This document shows positions 24,949 through 32,331 of a DNA stretch of 64,000 bases, in pieces. The DNA is from Ardenticatenaceae bacterium (GTDB lineage: Bacteria; Chloroflexota; Anaerolineae; Promineifilales; Promineifilaceae), in the NCBI GenBank assembly GCA_020634565.1, contig JACKBN010000018.1, positions 65,050 to 129,049 on the forward strand, given 5' to 3'. Position 1 is the first letter of the stretch; each line of letters opens with the position of its first letter. Below the pieces are notes generated by a model. That model ran no database searches. It was given only the letters and a program-made list of their open reading frames with translations, and was not told the DNA's origin. The translations under genes and the position numbers were made by a program.

Positions 24949-25626
24949 ATGATACGTATTTTGCTTGCCCATCCCTCCCGACTTGTTTGTGATTCACTGC
25001 GTACTGCTTTAGATAATCAGGAAAATATATACGTCGTTGGATGTGCTACCACCGCAGAAGAGCTTCATTTTCTCTTGCCCCACGGCAACCTCGTCCTGCT
25101 TGGTACAGAGCTAAATGGGGAAAATGCAGTTGATGTATTGGAAGAGATTCGCACCACGTACCCTGAAACCAAAGTATTGATAATGGGCGTCAGCGAACAG
25201 CCCGAGGTTATTATTCGTTATATTGAAGCTGGCGCAACCGGATACATCCTCCAGAACGAATCTGTAGAAGACATGATGAACAAGCTGGAAGCAGCGCATG
25301 AAGAGAAAGCAATTGTTTCTCCCGCTATGGCCGCGGCAATGATGGACCGCCTGACCCATTTGGCCAACCTGGACACGCCGCTGGCTTACATTGAAGCGCG
25401 CGGTACCCAGTTTGACGAACTGACAAGCCGTGAAGAAGAAGTTCTTAACCTGATTACTGAAGGCTGCACCAATCGTGAGATTGCGAACAAGCTCATCATT
25501 GAATGCGGTACCGTAAAAAACCACGTTCACAATATTCTGAAGAAACTTGAAGTGAACAATCGGCATGAAGCTGCATCAATTTACCAGGTTCACGCTCAAT
25601 CTTCTCCTATGGCTATGGCCGCATAA
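24949..25626 (+). CDS. NarL-type regulator with pseudo-receiver domain
   Basis: 225 residues: receiver fold plus LuxR HTH (LTSREEEVLNLITEGCTNREIA...GTVKNHVHNILKK). Every phosphorylation residue is changed. The strand-1 Asp pair is His-Pro (LLAHPSRLV), the phospho-Asp is Gly52 (LVLLGTELN) and the Lys is Gln (GYILQNES). It should therefore act without phosphorylation, for example by ligand or partner binding. It is the closest paralogue of 16240 (shared YIEAGA-GYIL and KNHVH-ILKKL stretches). AAAAGGAG lies before the ATG; twin operator-like motifs and a terminator flank it. Confidence 0.87.
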   Translation: MIRILLAHPSRLVCDSLRTALDNQENIYVVGCATTAEELHFLLPHGNLVLLGTELNGENAVDVLEEIRTTYPETKVLIMGVSEQPEVIIRYIEAGATGYILQNESVEDMMNKLEAAHEEKAIVSPAMAAAMMDRLTHLANLDTPLAYIEARGTQFDELTSREEEVLNLITEGCTNREIANKLIIECGTVKNHVHNILKKLEVNNRHEAASIYQVHAQSSPMAMAA

Positions 25627-25643
25627 ATTATTCCCCTTTTAAT

Positions 25644-25673
25644 CAGGCAGCGGCATTTTGTTGCCGCTGCCTG
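25644..25673 (+). terminator. Hairpin, probable terminator
   Basis: CAGGCAGCGGCA pairs with TGCCGCTGCCTG around a short loop, 18 bp after the stop of the pseudo-receiver gene. The following tract is only partly T-rich (ATTTTTCC). Confidence 0.7.
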
Positions 25674-25728
25674 TTCTACATTTTTCCTTTCCCACCGTCC
25701 CGCACCTAACATCGAAAAGGACATACTT

Positions 25729-26235
25729 GTGCTCAAAAATATCTTTAATGAATTTAAGTCTTTCGCCCTGCGTGGCAATATGGTTGATTTGGCCGTTGGT
25801 TTTACGGTTGGTACAGCCTTTAGCACCATCGCTAAATCGCTGGTTAGCGACATCATTATGCCGCCCATCGGGCTTTTGGTTGGCCAAAGCGAAGTTTCGG
25901 ATATGTACTGGCTGCTGAAAGCGGGCAGCGAACAGGCGCCACCCTACGCGACATTGGCAGATGCTCAGGCTGCGGGCGCCGTGACCATGAATTACGGCGT
26001 TTTTATCAACAACGTTATTGCGTTTTTGGTTGTGGCCGTGGTGATGTTTGTTCTGATTCGCTCCATTAATCGTCTGGAAAATGTCATTGAAGATGAATTT
26101 GGAGCCGGGGAAAAGCAGGTAACGCCAACGACGAAAAAATGCCCCTACTGTCTTTCAACCATTCCGTTGCAGGCTACGCGCTGCCCAGAATGCACATCGA
26201 AGCTGGAAGAATGGGAACCAGTTCCTGCGGTTTAA
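25729..26235 (+). CDS. mscL: Large-conductance mechanosensitive channel with C-terminal zinc ribbon
   Basis: A GTG start with AAAAGGA 8 nt upstream. Residues 1-115 are MscL: EFKSFALRGNMVDLAVGFTVG is the N-terminal helix/TM1 (in part), IIMPPIGLLVG the loop and INNVIAFLVVAVVMFVL TM2. After TM2 comes KKCPYCLSTIPLQATRCPEC, a four-Cys zinc ribbon, in place of the usual charged C-terminal bundle. MscL releases solutes on osmotic downshock. The ribbon could tune gating or sense metal or redox. Confidence 0.92.
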   Translation: MLKNIFNEFKSFALRGNMVDLAVGFTVGTAFSTIAKSLVSDIIMPPIGLLVGQSEVSDMYWLLKAGSEQAPPYATLADAQAAGAVTMNYGVFINNVIAFLVVAVVMFVLIRSINRLENVIEDEFGAGEKQVTPTTKKCPYCLSTIPLQATRCPECTSKLEEWEPVPAV

Positions 26236-26285
26236 GTCAGTGCCTGAGCCGCGTTTTATCTAATTTGTAAAAAACTGAGGAAATA

Positions 26286-27224
26286 ATGCCAGAAACAACC
26301 GCTACTTTTGAAGAAAATCGCACCATTCAAGCGCAAAATTCTTATGGTTTTGTTGTGTTAAATCCTGCCTCTGGTGAGGGGAACCCAGATAAGGTGCGGT
26401 CGCAGTTGCGTTCGGCTTTGGGCGAAGATAGCTATGATTTGCATGAAACGGCCGTAAACGAAAACTTACGCCAGGTTGTGCAAACGGCCGTACGTGACCA
26501 CGACTACGATTGGGTAGCGGCTGTGGGTGGCGATGGCACCGTCTCCCAGGTGGCGGACGGGCTGGTGGGAACGGATGTGCCTCTGCTTATCATCCCTGCT
26601 GGTACAGGCAATGTGCTGGCGCGAACCCTGGAGCTGCCCGAGCAGCTAGACGCTGCGGCCAGCGTGGTGCGCGAGCCGCACACCATTCGTGAACTGGATG
26701 GCATTCAGCTAGGCGAGCATTATTTCTTCTTGCAGGTTGGCATTGGCCTGGAATCCGTCACGATGGAGAAGACCTCTTCCAACCAAAAGAATCGGTGGGG
26801 ATTGGCAGCCTATTTGTGGACGGCCGTAAAAGAAGCCTTTGGCTGGCAGCCATTTCATCTGACGCTTACCATCGACGGGACACCGCACCAGCTTTCCGTA
26901 ACGGAACTGGTGATTGCCAATGCCAGCAAAATTGGCGTGGGCAGCCTGGAGTGGGATGAGCAAATTTACCCGGATGACGGCCGTATTGATATTGCCGTCA
27001 CCAGCGCCCGTTCCCTGGGGGATTACCTGCAACTTATCATCGATCTGGTGCGCGGAACGCAGCGCAAATCACGCAAGATCCAGTTTTTTGCGGCCACCGA
27101 GAGCATTCGCCTGAATGCTGCCGAATCGCTGCCTCTGCATGGCGATGGCGAGAAGCTGGCACAGAAATTGCCGCTAGACATGCGCGTCATCCCTGGAGCG
27201 CTCAAGGTGATTGTGCCTGCCTAA
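26286..27224 (+). CDS. Diacylglycerol kinase-family lipid kinase
   Basis: 312 residues of the DagK/YegS catalytic fold: VVLNPASGEGNPDKV at the N-terminus, AVGGDGTVSQVADGL with the GGDGT nucleotide loop, IIPAGTGNVLARTL, and a beta-rich C-terminal domain ending DMRVIPGALKVIVP. It transfers phosphate from ATP to a lipid alcohol such as diacylglycerol or a long-chain base. ACTGAGGAA precedes the ATG. It follows mscL by 50 bp on the same strand. Confidence 0.88.
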   Translation: MPETTATFEENRTIQAQNSYGFVVLNPASGEGNPDKVRSQLRSALGEDSYDLHETAVNENLRQVVQTAVRDHDYDWVAAVGGDGTVSQVADGLVGTDVPLLIIPAGTGNVLARTLELPEQLDAAASVVREPHTIRELDGIQLGEHYFFLQVGIGLESVTMEKTSSNQKNRWGLAAYLWTAVKEAFGWQPFHLTLTIDGTPHQLSVTELVIANASKIGVGSLEWDEQIYPDDGRIDIAVTSARSLGDYLQLIIDLVRGTQRKSRKIQFFAATESIRLNAAESLPLHGDGEKLAQKLPLDMRVIPGALKVIVPA

Positions 27225-27260
27225 GCGACCCACATCATTCCCTGCACTTGACTTGAATAG

Positions 27261-27266
27261 TAAAAT
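27261..27266 (+). promoter_or_regulatory. -10 element TAAAAT, leaderless start
   Basis: TAAAAT ends 6 nt before ATG 27273 and there is no ribosome site between. Transcription would begin at or near the start codon. Confidence 0.5.
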
Positions 27267-27272
27267 GCGTGC

Positions 27273-28016
27273 ATGAAAAATTCAGTTCAGAAATATCTGC
27301 TCGCCACTGTTTTACTGCTGCTTGTATTGCTGATTAGTCGCTGGTCAACGGCCGTTTCCGCCGGAAGCGACCACACCACATTCCTCCCCCTCATAACTTA
27401 CGACACAAACGATCCCGTGCCTTTTGGTCCAGTGCATTCGGGCGAAGGCACCTACTACTTTGTCACGGGCGCTGGCAATTGCAGCTTCGATCCTTCGCCG
27501 CAAAACCTGATGGTGGCTGCCCTAAACCAGGTGGATTACGCCAGTTCCGCTTTGTGCGGGGCGTTCATCCAGGTAGATGGTCCACAGGGCAGCGTGATGG
27601 TGCGCATTGTGGATCAATGCCCCGAATGTCCCGAGGGCGATGTGGACCTCAGCCAGGAAGCGTTTGCCGAAATTGCGCCGCTTTCCGCCGGGCGGGTGGA
27701 CATTACCTGGCAGTTGGTGAGTCCGCCGCTGGAAGGCCCCATTGTGTACCATTTTAAGGATGGGAGTAATCAATGGTGGACGGCCGTTCAAATCCGCAAT
27801 CATCGCAATCCGATTGCCAAAGTAGAATTCTTCGATGGCAGTAACTTTCAGAATATGCCGCGCGCCCAGTACAACTATTTCATCTTGTCTAATATGGGGG
27901 AAGGGCCGTACACCTTTCGCGTAACCGATACGCTGGGAAACGTGCTGGTAGACAGCAACATTCCCCTGACACCTGACGGCGACGTTAGCGGCAGCGGGCA
28001 ATTTCCCCCACCTTAA
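27273..28016 (+). CDS. Secreted expansin-like protein (DPBB barrel plus CBM63-like domain)
   Basis: 247 residues: signal or anchor helix (LLATVLLLLVLLISRW), a double-psi beta barrel from about residue 55 (HSGEGTYYFVTGAGNC...NQVDYASSALCGAFI) with the expansin hallmark RIVDQCPECPEGDVDLS, then a C-terminal beta domain (WWTAVQIRNHRNPIAKVEF) like the expansin carbohydrate-binding half. Bacterial expansins loosen cellulose or peptidoglycan without hydrolysis. It is probably leaderless (TAAAAT-N6-ATG). Its 3' end overlaps the convergent radical SAM gene by 4 bp. Confidence 0.8.
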   Translation: MKNSVQKYLLATVLLLLVLLISRWSTAVSAGSDHTTFLPLITYDTNDPVPFGPVHSGEGTYYFVTGAGNCSFDPSPQNLMVAALNQVDYASSALCGAFIQVDGPQGSVMVRIVDQCPECPEGDVDLSQEAFAEIAPLSAGRVDITWQLVSPPLEGPIVYHFKDGSNQWWTAVQIRNHRNPIAKVEFFDGSNFQNMPRAQYNYFILSNMGEGPYTFRVTDTLGNVLVDSNIPLTPDGDVSGSGQFPPP

Positions 28017-29149
28017 TCTGCCGTTGTGGGCATCTCCTCAAGAATTGCTTCGATGCGCTTTTTGATGGGGCCTTTTACATTTTTGATCTGCTCTAGCTCC
28101 CCACGCGCCGCCACTGCTTCGATGGGTTCCTTGAGGTTTTGAATATTTTGGGCCGCCCAAAAGAGCGTTTCCCAACTTTGGCCGAACATTTGCCGTTCAA
28201 ACGAGACGTTTAGCATGCGCTCGGCAATGCGGTAGTTGGTTTTACGGTAATCGTTGGGAATAAAGCGGCGAATGCGGTGAGGCAGTTGGTGTTTGTTGCT
28301 CAGCGCAAAAAGCCGCTCGTGCTGCTGCCGCATGTAATCACCGCCGGGCAGATAACGGCCGTTATACGCTTCACCATCAGGCGTAAACTGGTACAGGTCC
28401 ACATACTGTTGGTAAACGGCTGGTTCCGCTTCGCGTAGATGTTGCAAAAACCAGTCAGCCTGGCGGTTGCGCAGGGTCATAGCGCCACCAAACATCAGAT
28501 AATCAGCGCCAGTGGCTTTTACGGCCGTAAACAACTGCTCAACTTGTGCCTCATCATCACACAGTACGGGAATTAGGGGCATGAGCAGCGCGCCGGTTTG
28601 CACATGAGGCGCCTTGGTTTTGATCTGGCGCAGTACCTCCAACCGTTTTGCGGGTGAGGGGGCAAATTTTTCCAAAAATCGAGATTTTTCGGCATCGGTC
28701 GTGGTGATTGTGACGGAAACTGTACACCAGGTTTGTTGGGCAATTTCCTCCAGCAGCGGCAGGTCGCGCAAAATCAGGGTTGATTTGGTGATCAAATGCA
28801 CCGGATACTGGTGTTTGGCCAACACCGACAGAATGCTGCGCGTATTTTCATACTTCTTCTCAGCTGGTTGATAGCTGTCCGTGACGCCGCCGATGCCCAC
28901 CACATCTGGTAAAAACGTTCGCGCCCGCGTAATGCGCTGATCCAGCATTTGGCCCACGTTTTGCTTGACCAGAATCTCATTCTCAAAATCCTGGGGCATG
29001 TGGTAATGCTCACTGCGCGCATCACAGTAGATGCAGCCAAATTGGCAGCCATTGTACGGATTGATAGCGTAGCGCGTCCAAAACCAATGATCAATGTATT
29101 TGTTTTTGTTGATGATTGATTTGTACTGCTTTTCAATAAATTTAGGCAT
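28013..29149 (-). CDS. Radical SAM protein, SplB/Rv2578c-like
   Basis: 378 residues. The iron-sulfur motif is NGCQFGCIYCDAR (CxxxCxxC) in NPYNGC context, typical of the spore-photoproduct-lyase-like and Rv2578c-type group. A TIM-barrel body follows (VGIGGVTDSYQPAEKKY, HLITKSTLILRDL). The C-terminal ~45 residues resemble a helical DNA-binding tail (QIKNVKGPIKKRIEAIL). It may repair or modify nucleic acid, but the substrate is not known. It is alone on its strand, divergent from the DUF309 gene. Confidence 0.82.
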   Translation of the reverse strand: MPKFIEKQYKSIINKNKYIDHWFWTRYAINPYNGCQFGCIYCDARSEHYHMPQDFENEILVKQNVGQMLDQRITRARTFLPDVVGIGGVTDSYQPAEKKYENTRSILSVLAKHQYPVHLITKSTLILRDLPLLEEIAQQTWCTVSVTITTTDAEKSRFLEKFAPSPAKRLEVLRQIKTKAPHVQTGALLMPLIPVLCDDEAQVEQLFTAVKATGADYLMFGGAMTLRNRQADWFLQHLREAEPAVYQQYVDLYQFTPDGEAYNGRYLPGGDYMRQQHERLFALSNKHQLPHRIRRFIPNDYRKTNYRIAERMLNVSFERQMFGQSWETLFWAAQNIQNLKEPIEAVAARGELEQIKNVKGPIKKRIEAILEEMPTTAD

Positions 29150-29205
29150 CGTTAACGCAAATAATAGCAGATTTCAGGAAACCAAGGCGAAGACCAAAAC
29201 TTTGC

Positions 29206-29211
29206 TAAAAT
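29206..29211 (+). promoter_or_regulatory. -10 element TAAAAT, leaderless start
   Basis: TAAAAT ends exactly 6 nt before ATG 29218, the same geometry as at 27261, with no Shine-Dalgarno sequence. Confidence 0.5.
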
Positions 29212-29217
29212 AGCGGT

Positions 29218-30069
29218 ATGACTAACGAAACGAACGCCCCCTTAATTGTTGCCTTTGTGGCTGACTTGATGTTTACCACCCGCATTCAAAATGTGGTGAA
29301 TCATTTGGGTTGGCGGATTAAGTGGCTAGAAACGGCCGCTTCCGTTGGCCCCACACATTCTCCAGATATAGCCGAACGACCTGGCGAATCCCTCTATGGC
29401 ACCGAAGGCAAGCTGTTTGAGCAGATTACCGTTTGGCAGCCAGCCTTGCTGCTGTTTGATCTCAACAATAAGCAAATTCCCTGGCGTCGCTGGATGCCCA
29501 TTCTCAAATCTTCACCAGCTACGCGCCGGGTGCCTATTTTGGCTTTTGGCCCCCACGAAGATGCCGACACGATGACAGATGCCAAAAAGCTCGGGGCTAA
29601 CTTTGTGGTGGGTCGTTCTCGCTTTACTTCCGCCATGCCCAAATTGCTGCAAAAATACGCTCGCGTGCCCGACCAGGACGCCCTGACTACCAGCTGCGAC
29701 GAACCGCTGGCTGAGCTGGCCAAAGAGGGTCTGGCGCTGTTCAATCAAGGTGAATATTACAAATGCCATGATGCGCTGGAAGAAGCGTGGCGGCAAGATC
29801 AAGGTCCGGCGCGTGAGCTGTACCGGGGCATTTTGCAGGCGGGCATTGCCTATTACCAGATTCAGCGCGGCAATTATCGCGGCGCGGTGAAGATGCTGCT
29901 GCGGCTGCACCAATGGCTTGATCCGCTGCCGCCTGTGTGCCGGGGGGTGAATGTGGCCAAAGTGCGGCAAAATGCAGCCGAAGTGCAGGCCATCCTTACA
30001 GAATTAGGGCCGGAGCGATTGGGGGAATTTGATACGGCCGTTATCCAACCCATCGAATACCAAGCCTGA
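29218..30069 (+). CDS. Receiver-like domain fused to DUF309
   Basis: 283 residues. The first ~150 resemble a response-regulator fold (VAFVADLMFTTRIQNVVNHLG, ALLLFDLNNK, VPILAFGPHED, GANFVVGRSRF) but acidic-pocket residues are largely absent. Residues about 170-235 are DUF309: LFNQGEYYKCHDALEEAWR and RELYRGILQAGIAYYQIQRG with the conserved His and Glu/Trp. DUF309 has no established function. The mRNA looks leaderless. Nothing in the neighbourhood fixes a role. Confidence 0.78.
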   Translation: MTNETNAPLIVAFVADLMFTTRIQNVVNHLGWRIKWLETAASVGPTHSPDIAERPGESLYGTEGKLFEQITVWQPALLLFDLNNKQIPWRRWMPILKSSPATRRVPILAFGPHEDADTMTDAKKLGANFVVGRSRFTSAMPKLLQKYARVPDQDALTTSCDEPLAELAKEGLALFNQGEYYKCHDALEEAWRQDQGPARELYRGILQAGIAYYQIQRGNYRGAVKMLLRLHQWLDPLPPVCRGVNVAKVRQNAAEVQAILTELGPERLGEFDTAVIQPIEYQA

Positions 30070-30078
30070 AATTCGCGC

Positions 30079-30109
30079 TTGACTTTGACACTGTGTCAAC
30101 CTGTAAGCT
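30079..30109 (+). promoter_or_regulatory. MerR-type promoter with 19-bp spacer and palindromic operator
   Basis: TTGACT (30079-30084), exactly 19 bp, then TAAGCT (30104-30109). The over-long spacer is the hallmark of MerR-activated promoters. A perfect palindrome TTGACAC-T-GTGTCAA (30085-30099) fills the spacer, where MerR dimers bind. The operon it drives includes a MerR gene. Confidence 0.82.
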
Positions 30110-30141
30110 CCTGACATAGACAATTAATTCAGGAGAAAACA

Positions 30142-31110
30142 ATGAGCACGCAGGTAAAAAACGTAATTTTGGGAACTGGCCAGCTGGGTCTGGCTATCAT
30201 GGATGAATTGGTGGCCGCCGGGCAGTCTGTAAAAATGGTGAACCGCAGCGGCAACGTGGCCGAACTTTTGCCCGACGGCGTTTCTCTGGAAACGGCCGAT
30301 TGTTACGATGCACAGGCTGTGGCCAAAGTAACAGCCGGGGCAGAAACCGTGTATTTCTGCGTGCAGCCCGCCTATCATCAATGGCCCGAAAAATTTCCAC
30401 CTCTGGCTGCCAGCATTATTCAAGGCGTGTCTGACCGGGGCATCAAGCTGGTTTTTGGCAGCAATTTGTACATGTATGGCCCCACCAACGGCGAACCGAT
30501 TCACGAAGAACGGCCGTATGCGGCCCAGACGCGCAAAGGGTTAGCCCGGGCCACGGTGGCCAACATGCTCATGGCAGCGCATGAGGGCGGTCAGGTGCAA
30601 GTCACCATCGGGCGGGCCTCCGATTTTTACGGACCGCGCGTCACGGATTCGTTTGTGGGCGATTTGCTTTTTGAGGCGGCCTTGGCGGGCAAAACCGCCA
30701 ATCTCACCGGCAATCTGGATTTGCCACACACGCTTACCTATATTCGAGATTTTGCTCGCGCGCTGGTGACCTTGAGCCAGCATGAAGAAGCGTACGGCCG
30801 TTGGTGGCATGTACCCAATGCGCCTACCATCACGCCCCGGCAGTTTATCGCACTGGTGGAGGCTGAGATTGGACAATCCATCAAAGTGCGCACGGCAGGC
30901 AAGTTGATGATGCGCCTGGTGGGGCTGTTTAATCCAGCAGCCGGAGAAGTGGTCGAGATGATGTATGAATTTGAGGAGCCTTTTGTGGTGGATCATAGCC
31001 GGTATACGGCCGTTTTTGGCGGCCATGTAACCCCACACGAAGAGGCGATTCGGGAGACGGTGGCCTGGTATCGCCACAAAAATAGGGAGCAGGCAAGCGC
31101 ACATGTTTAG
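30142..31110 (+). CDS. NAD(P)-dependent epimerase/reductase
   Basis: 322 residues of an extended SDR: LGTGQLGLAIMDELVAAGQSV is the Rossmann motif (in part), then VYFCVQPAYHQWPEKF, FGSNLYMYGPTNGEPIHEERPY and a GRASDFYGPRV motif. The active-site Tyr of the YxxxK motif is not obvious, so a divergent catalytic site is likely. TCAGGAG precedes the ATG. It is first gene of a two-gene operon with merR under the 30079 promoter. Confidence 0.82.
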   Translation: MSTQVKNVILGTGQLGLAIMDELVAAGQSVKMVNRSGNVAELLPDGVSLETADCYDAQAVAKVTAGAETVYFCVQPAYHQWPEKFPPLAASIIQGVSDRGIKLVFGSNLYMYGPTNGEPIHEERPYAAQTRKGLARATVANMLMAAHEGGQVQVTIGRASDFYGPRVTDSFVGDLLFEAALAGKTANLTGNLDLPHTLTYIRDFARALVTLSQHEEAYGRWWHVPNAPTITPRQFIALVEAEIGQSIKVRTAGKLMMRLVGLFNPAAGEVVEMMYEFEEPFVVDHSRYTAVFGGHVTPHEEAIRETVAWYRHKNREQASAHV

Positions 31111-31966
31111 GATTGGTGAATTTTCGCGACTGGGGCAGGTGTCCACGCGCATGCTGCGTCATTACGATAAGTTGGGGCTGCTGGTGCCCAGTCACACAGA
31201 CGAATGGACCAACTATCGTTATTACACGCTGGATCAGCTGTCCCAGCTCCATCGCATCATCGCGCTTAAGGAGCTGGGCTTTAGCCTGCAAGACATTGCC
31301 GACCTGCTGCAAAAAGAAGCATCGCTCTCCCTGGCGGAGATGCGGGGCATGCTGCTGCTGAAGCAGCGTGAAGTGCGCCAGGAAATTAGTGAAGCTCACT
31401 GGCGCTTGCAGCAAATCGAGGCCAGATTGGCGCGCCTGGAAGCAGAAGGCCAGCCATCCCCGTATGAGATTGTGGTGAAGCCGGTTTCGGCAACGGCCGT
31501 TGCCACCGTGCATACTGTTGTCCCCTCCATTCATGAGATGAATTTCTATTGCGAGAAATTGATCCGGCAGGTGTACGAGGGCCTGGCCAAATTGGGCGTG
31601 CAGCCGCTTCAGCCTGAACTGGTGCTTTATCATTCAGAAGAGTATCGAGAAGAAGATGTTGAGGTGGAAGCGGCCGTTGCTGTCCATCCCAAATATTTGC
31701 GCCAAACCATGCCAGATGTGGGCTTGCAGTTTCGCCAGTTGCCCGCTTACGATACGGTTGCCAGCTTGATTTACGAGGGTGAGTTGCAAGAAATGATTCC
31801 AGCTGTTTTGACATTGCTCAGCTGGATTGCTGCTTCCCACCATGTGCCGGTGGGTCCACTGCGTGAGGTGCATTTATCCGGTAATGTACACGATCCAGAT
31901 GTTGACCCGGCCGATCTGGTGACGGAGCTGCAAGTTCCTATTAATCCCGCCACAAACGCAACCTAA
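31103..31966 (+). CDS. MerR-family regulator with GyrI-like effector domain
   Basis: 287 residues: N-terminal MerR wHTH (MFRIGEFSRLGQVSTRMLRHYDKLGLL), coiled coil (LKQREVRQEISEAHWRLQQIE, in part), then a C-terminal domain of about 160 residues like GyrI/AraC-effector-binding domains (YEIVVKPVSATAVATVHTVV). It overlaps the epimerase by 8 bp. It should bind the 19-bp-spacer promoter ahead of the operon and respond to an unknown small molecule. Confidence 0.88.
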   Translation: MFRIGEFSRLGQVSTRMLRHYDKLGLLVPSHTDEWTNYRYYTLDQLSQLHRIIALKELGFSLQDIADLLQKEASLSLAEMRGMLLLKQREVRQEISEAHWRLQQIEARLARLEAEGQPSPYEIVVKPVSATAVATVHTVVPSIHEMNFYCEKLIRQVYEGLAKLGVQPLQPELVLYHSEEYREEDVEVEAAVAVHPKYLRQTMPDVGLQFRQLPAYDTVASLIYEGELQEMIPAVLTLLSWIAASHHVPVGPLREVHLSGNVHDPDVDPADLVTELQVPINPATNAT

Positions 31967-32331
31967 AATCAGGCAAACATAAATTACTCTTTGATCGCTG
32001 TGGTTGCCCGTTCACCACTTTCCCGATCACCGCTGCCCGTTGCCCCTCATATGTACCCATTTTGCAACAAGTAAAACCGCGAGACGCCGCAAGAGATGAT
32101 GGCAGATGCACGCTGCTGCTGGTAAACTTGGCGAGATACGGCCGTGTGCCGTCAGCCTGGCGCAGCAGACAAAAACAGGGCTGCTGCCGCTCTGAATGAT
32201 GGGCAAATTCACCGGTCATTTGGGCAGAAAGTTTACAAAATTTGGCTTTACCCCTATTTCTTTTGGCGAGGGGTGCCCAATTGCTTTCCTCCCTGTTGCG
32301 AATCTTTGGGAAAGCAAATACAGGAGAACGA
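31967..32331. other. Intergenic region, merR to GH3 gene
   Basis: No gene is seen. There is one ACGGCCGT near 32137 and a low-complexity run of CCCG/CACC near 32000-32045. CAGGAGAA provides the ribosome site for the GH3 gene. A longer in-frame extension of the GH3 frame into this region lacks a ribosome site. Confidence 0.5.

Noticed and set aside
30079..30109. Ordinary sigma70 promoter interpretation
   Set aside because: The 19-bp spacer is too long for unassisted use, and the palindrome points to MerR control.
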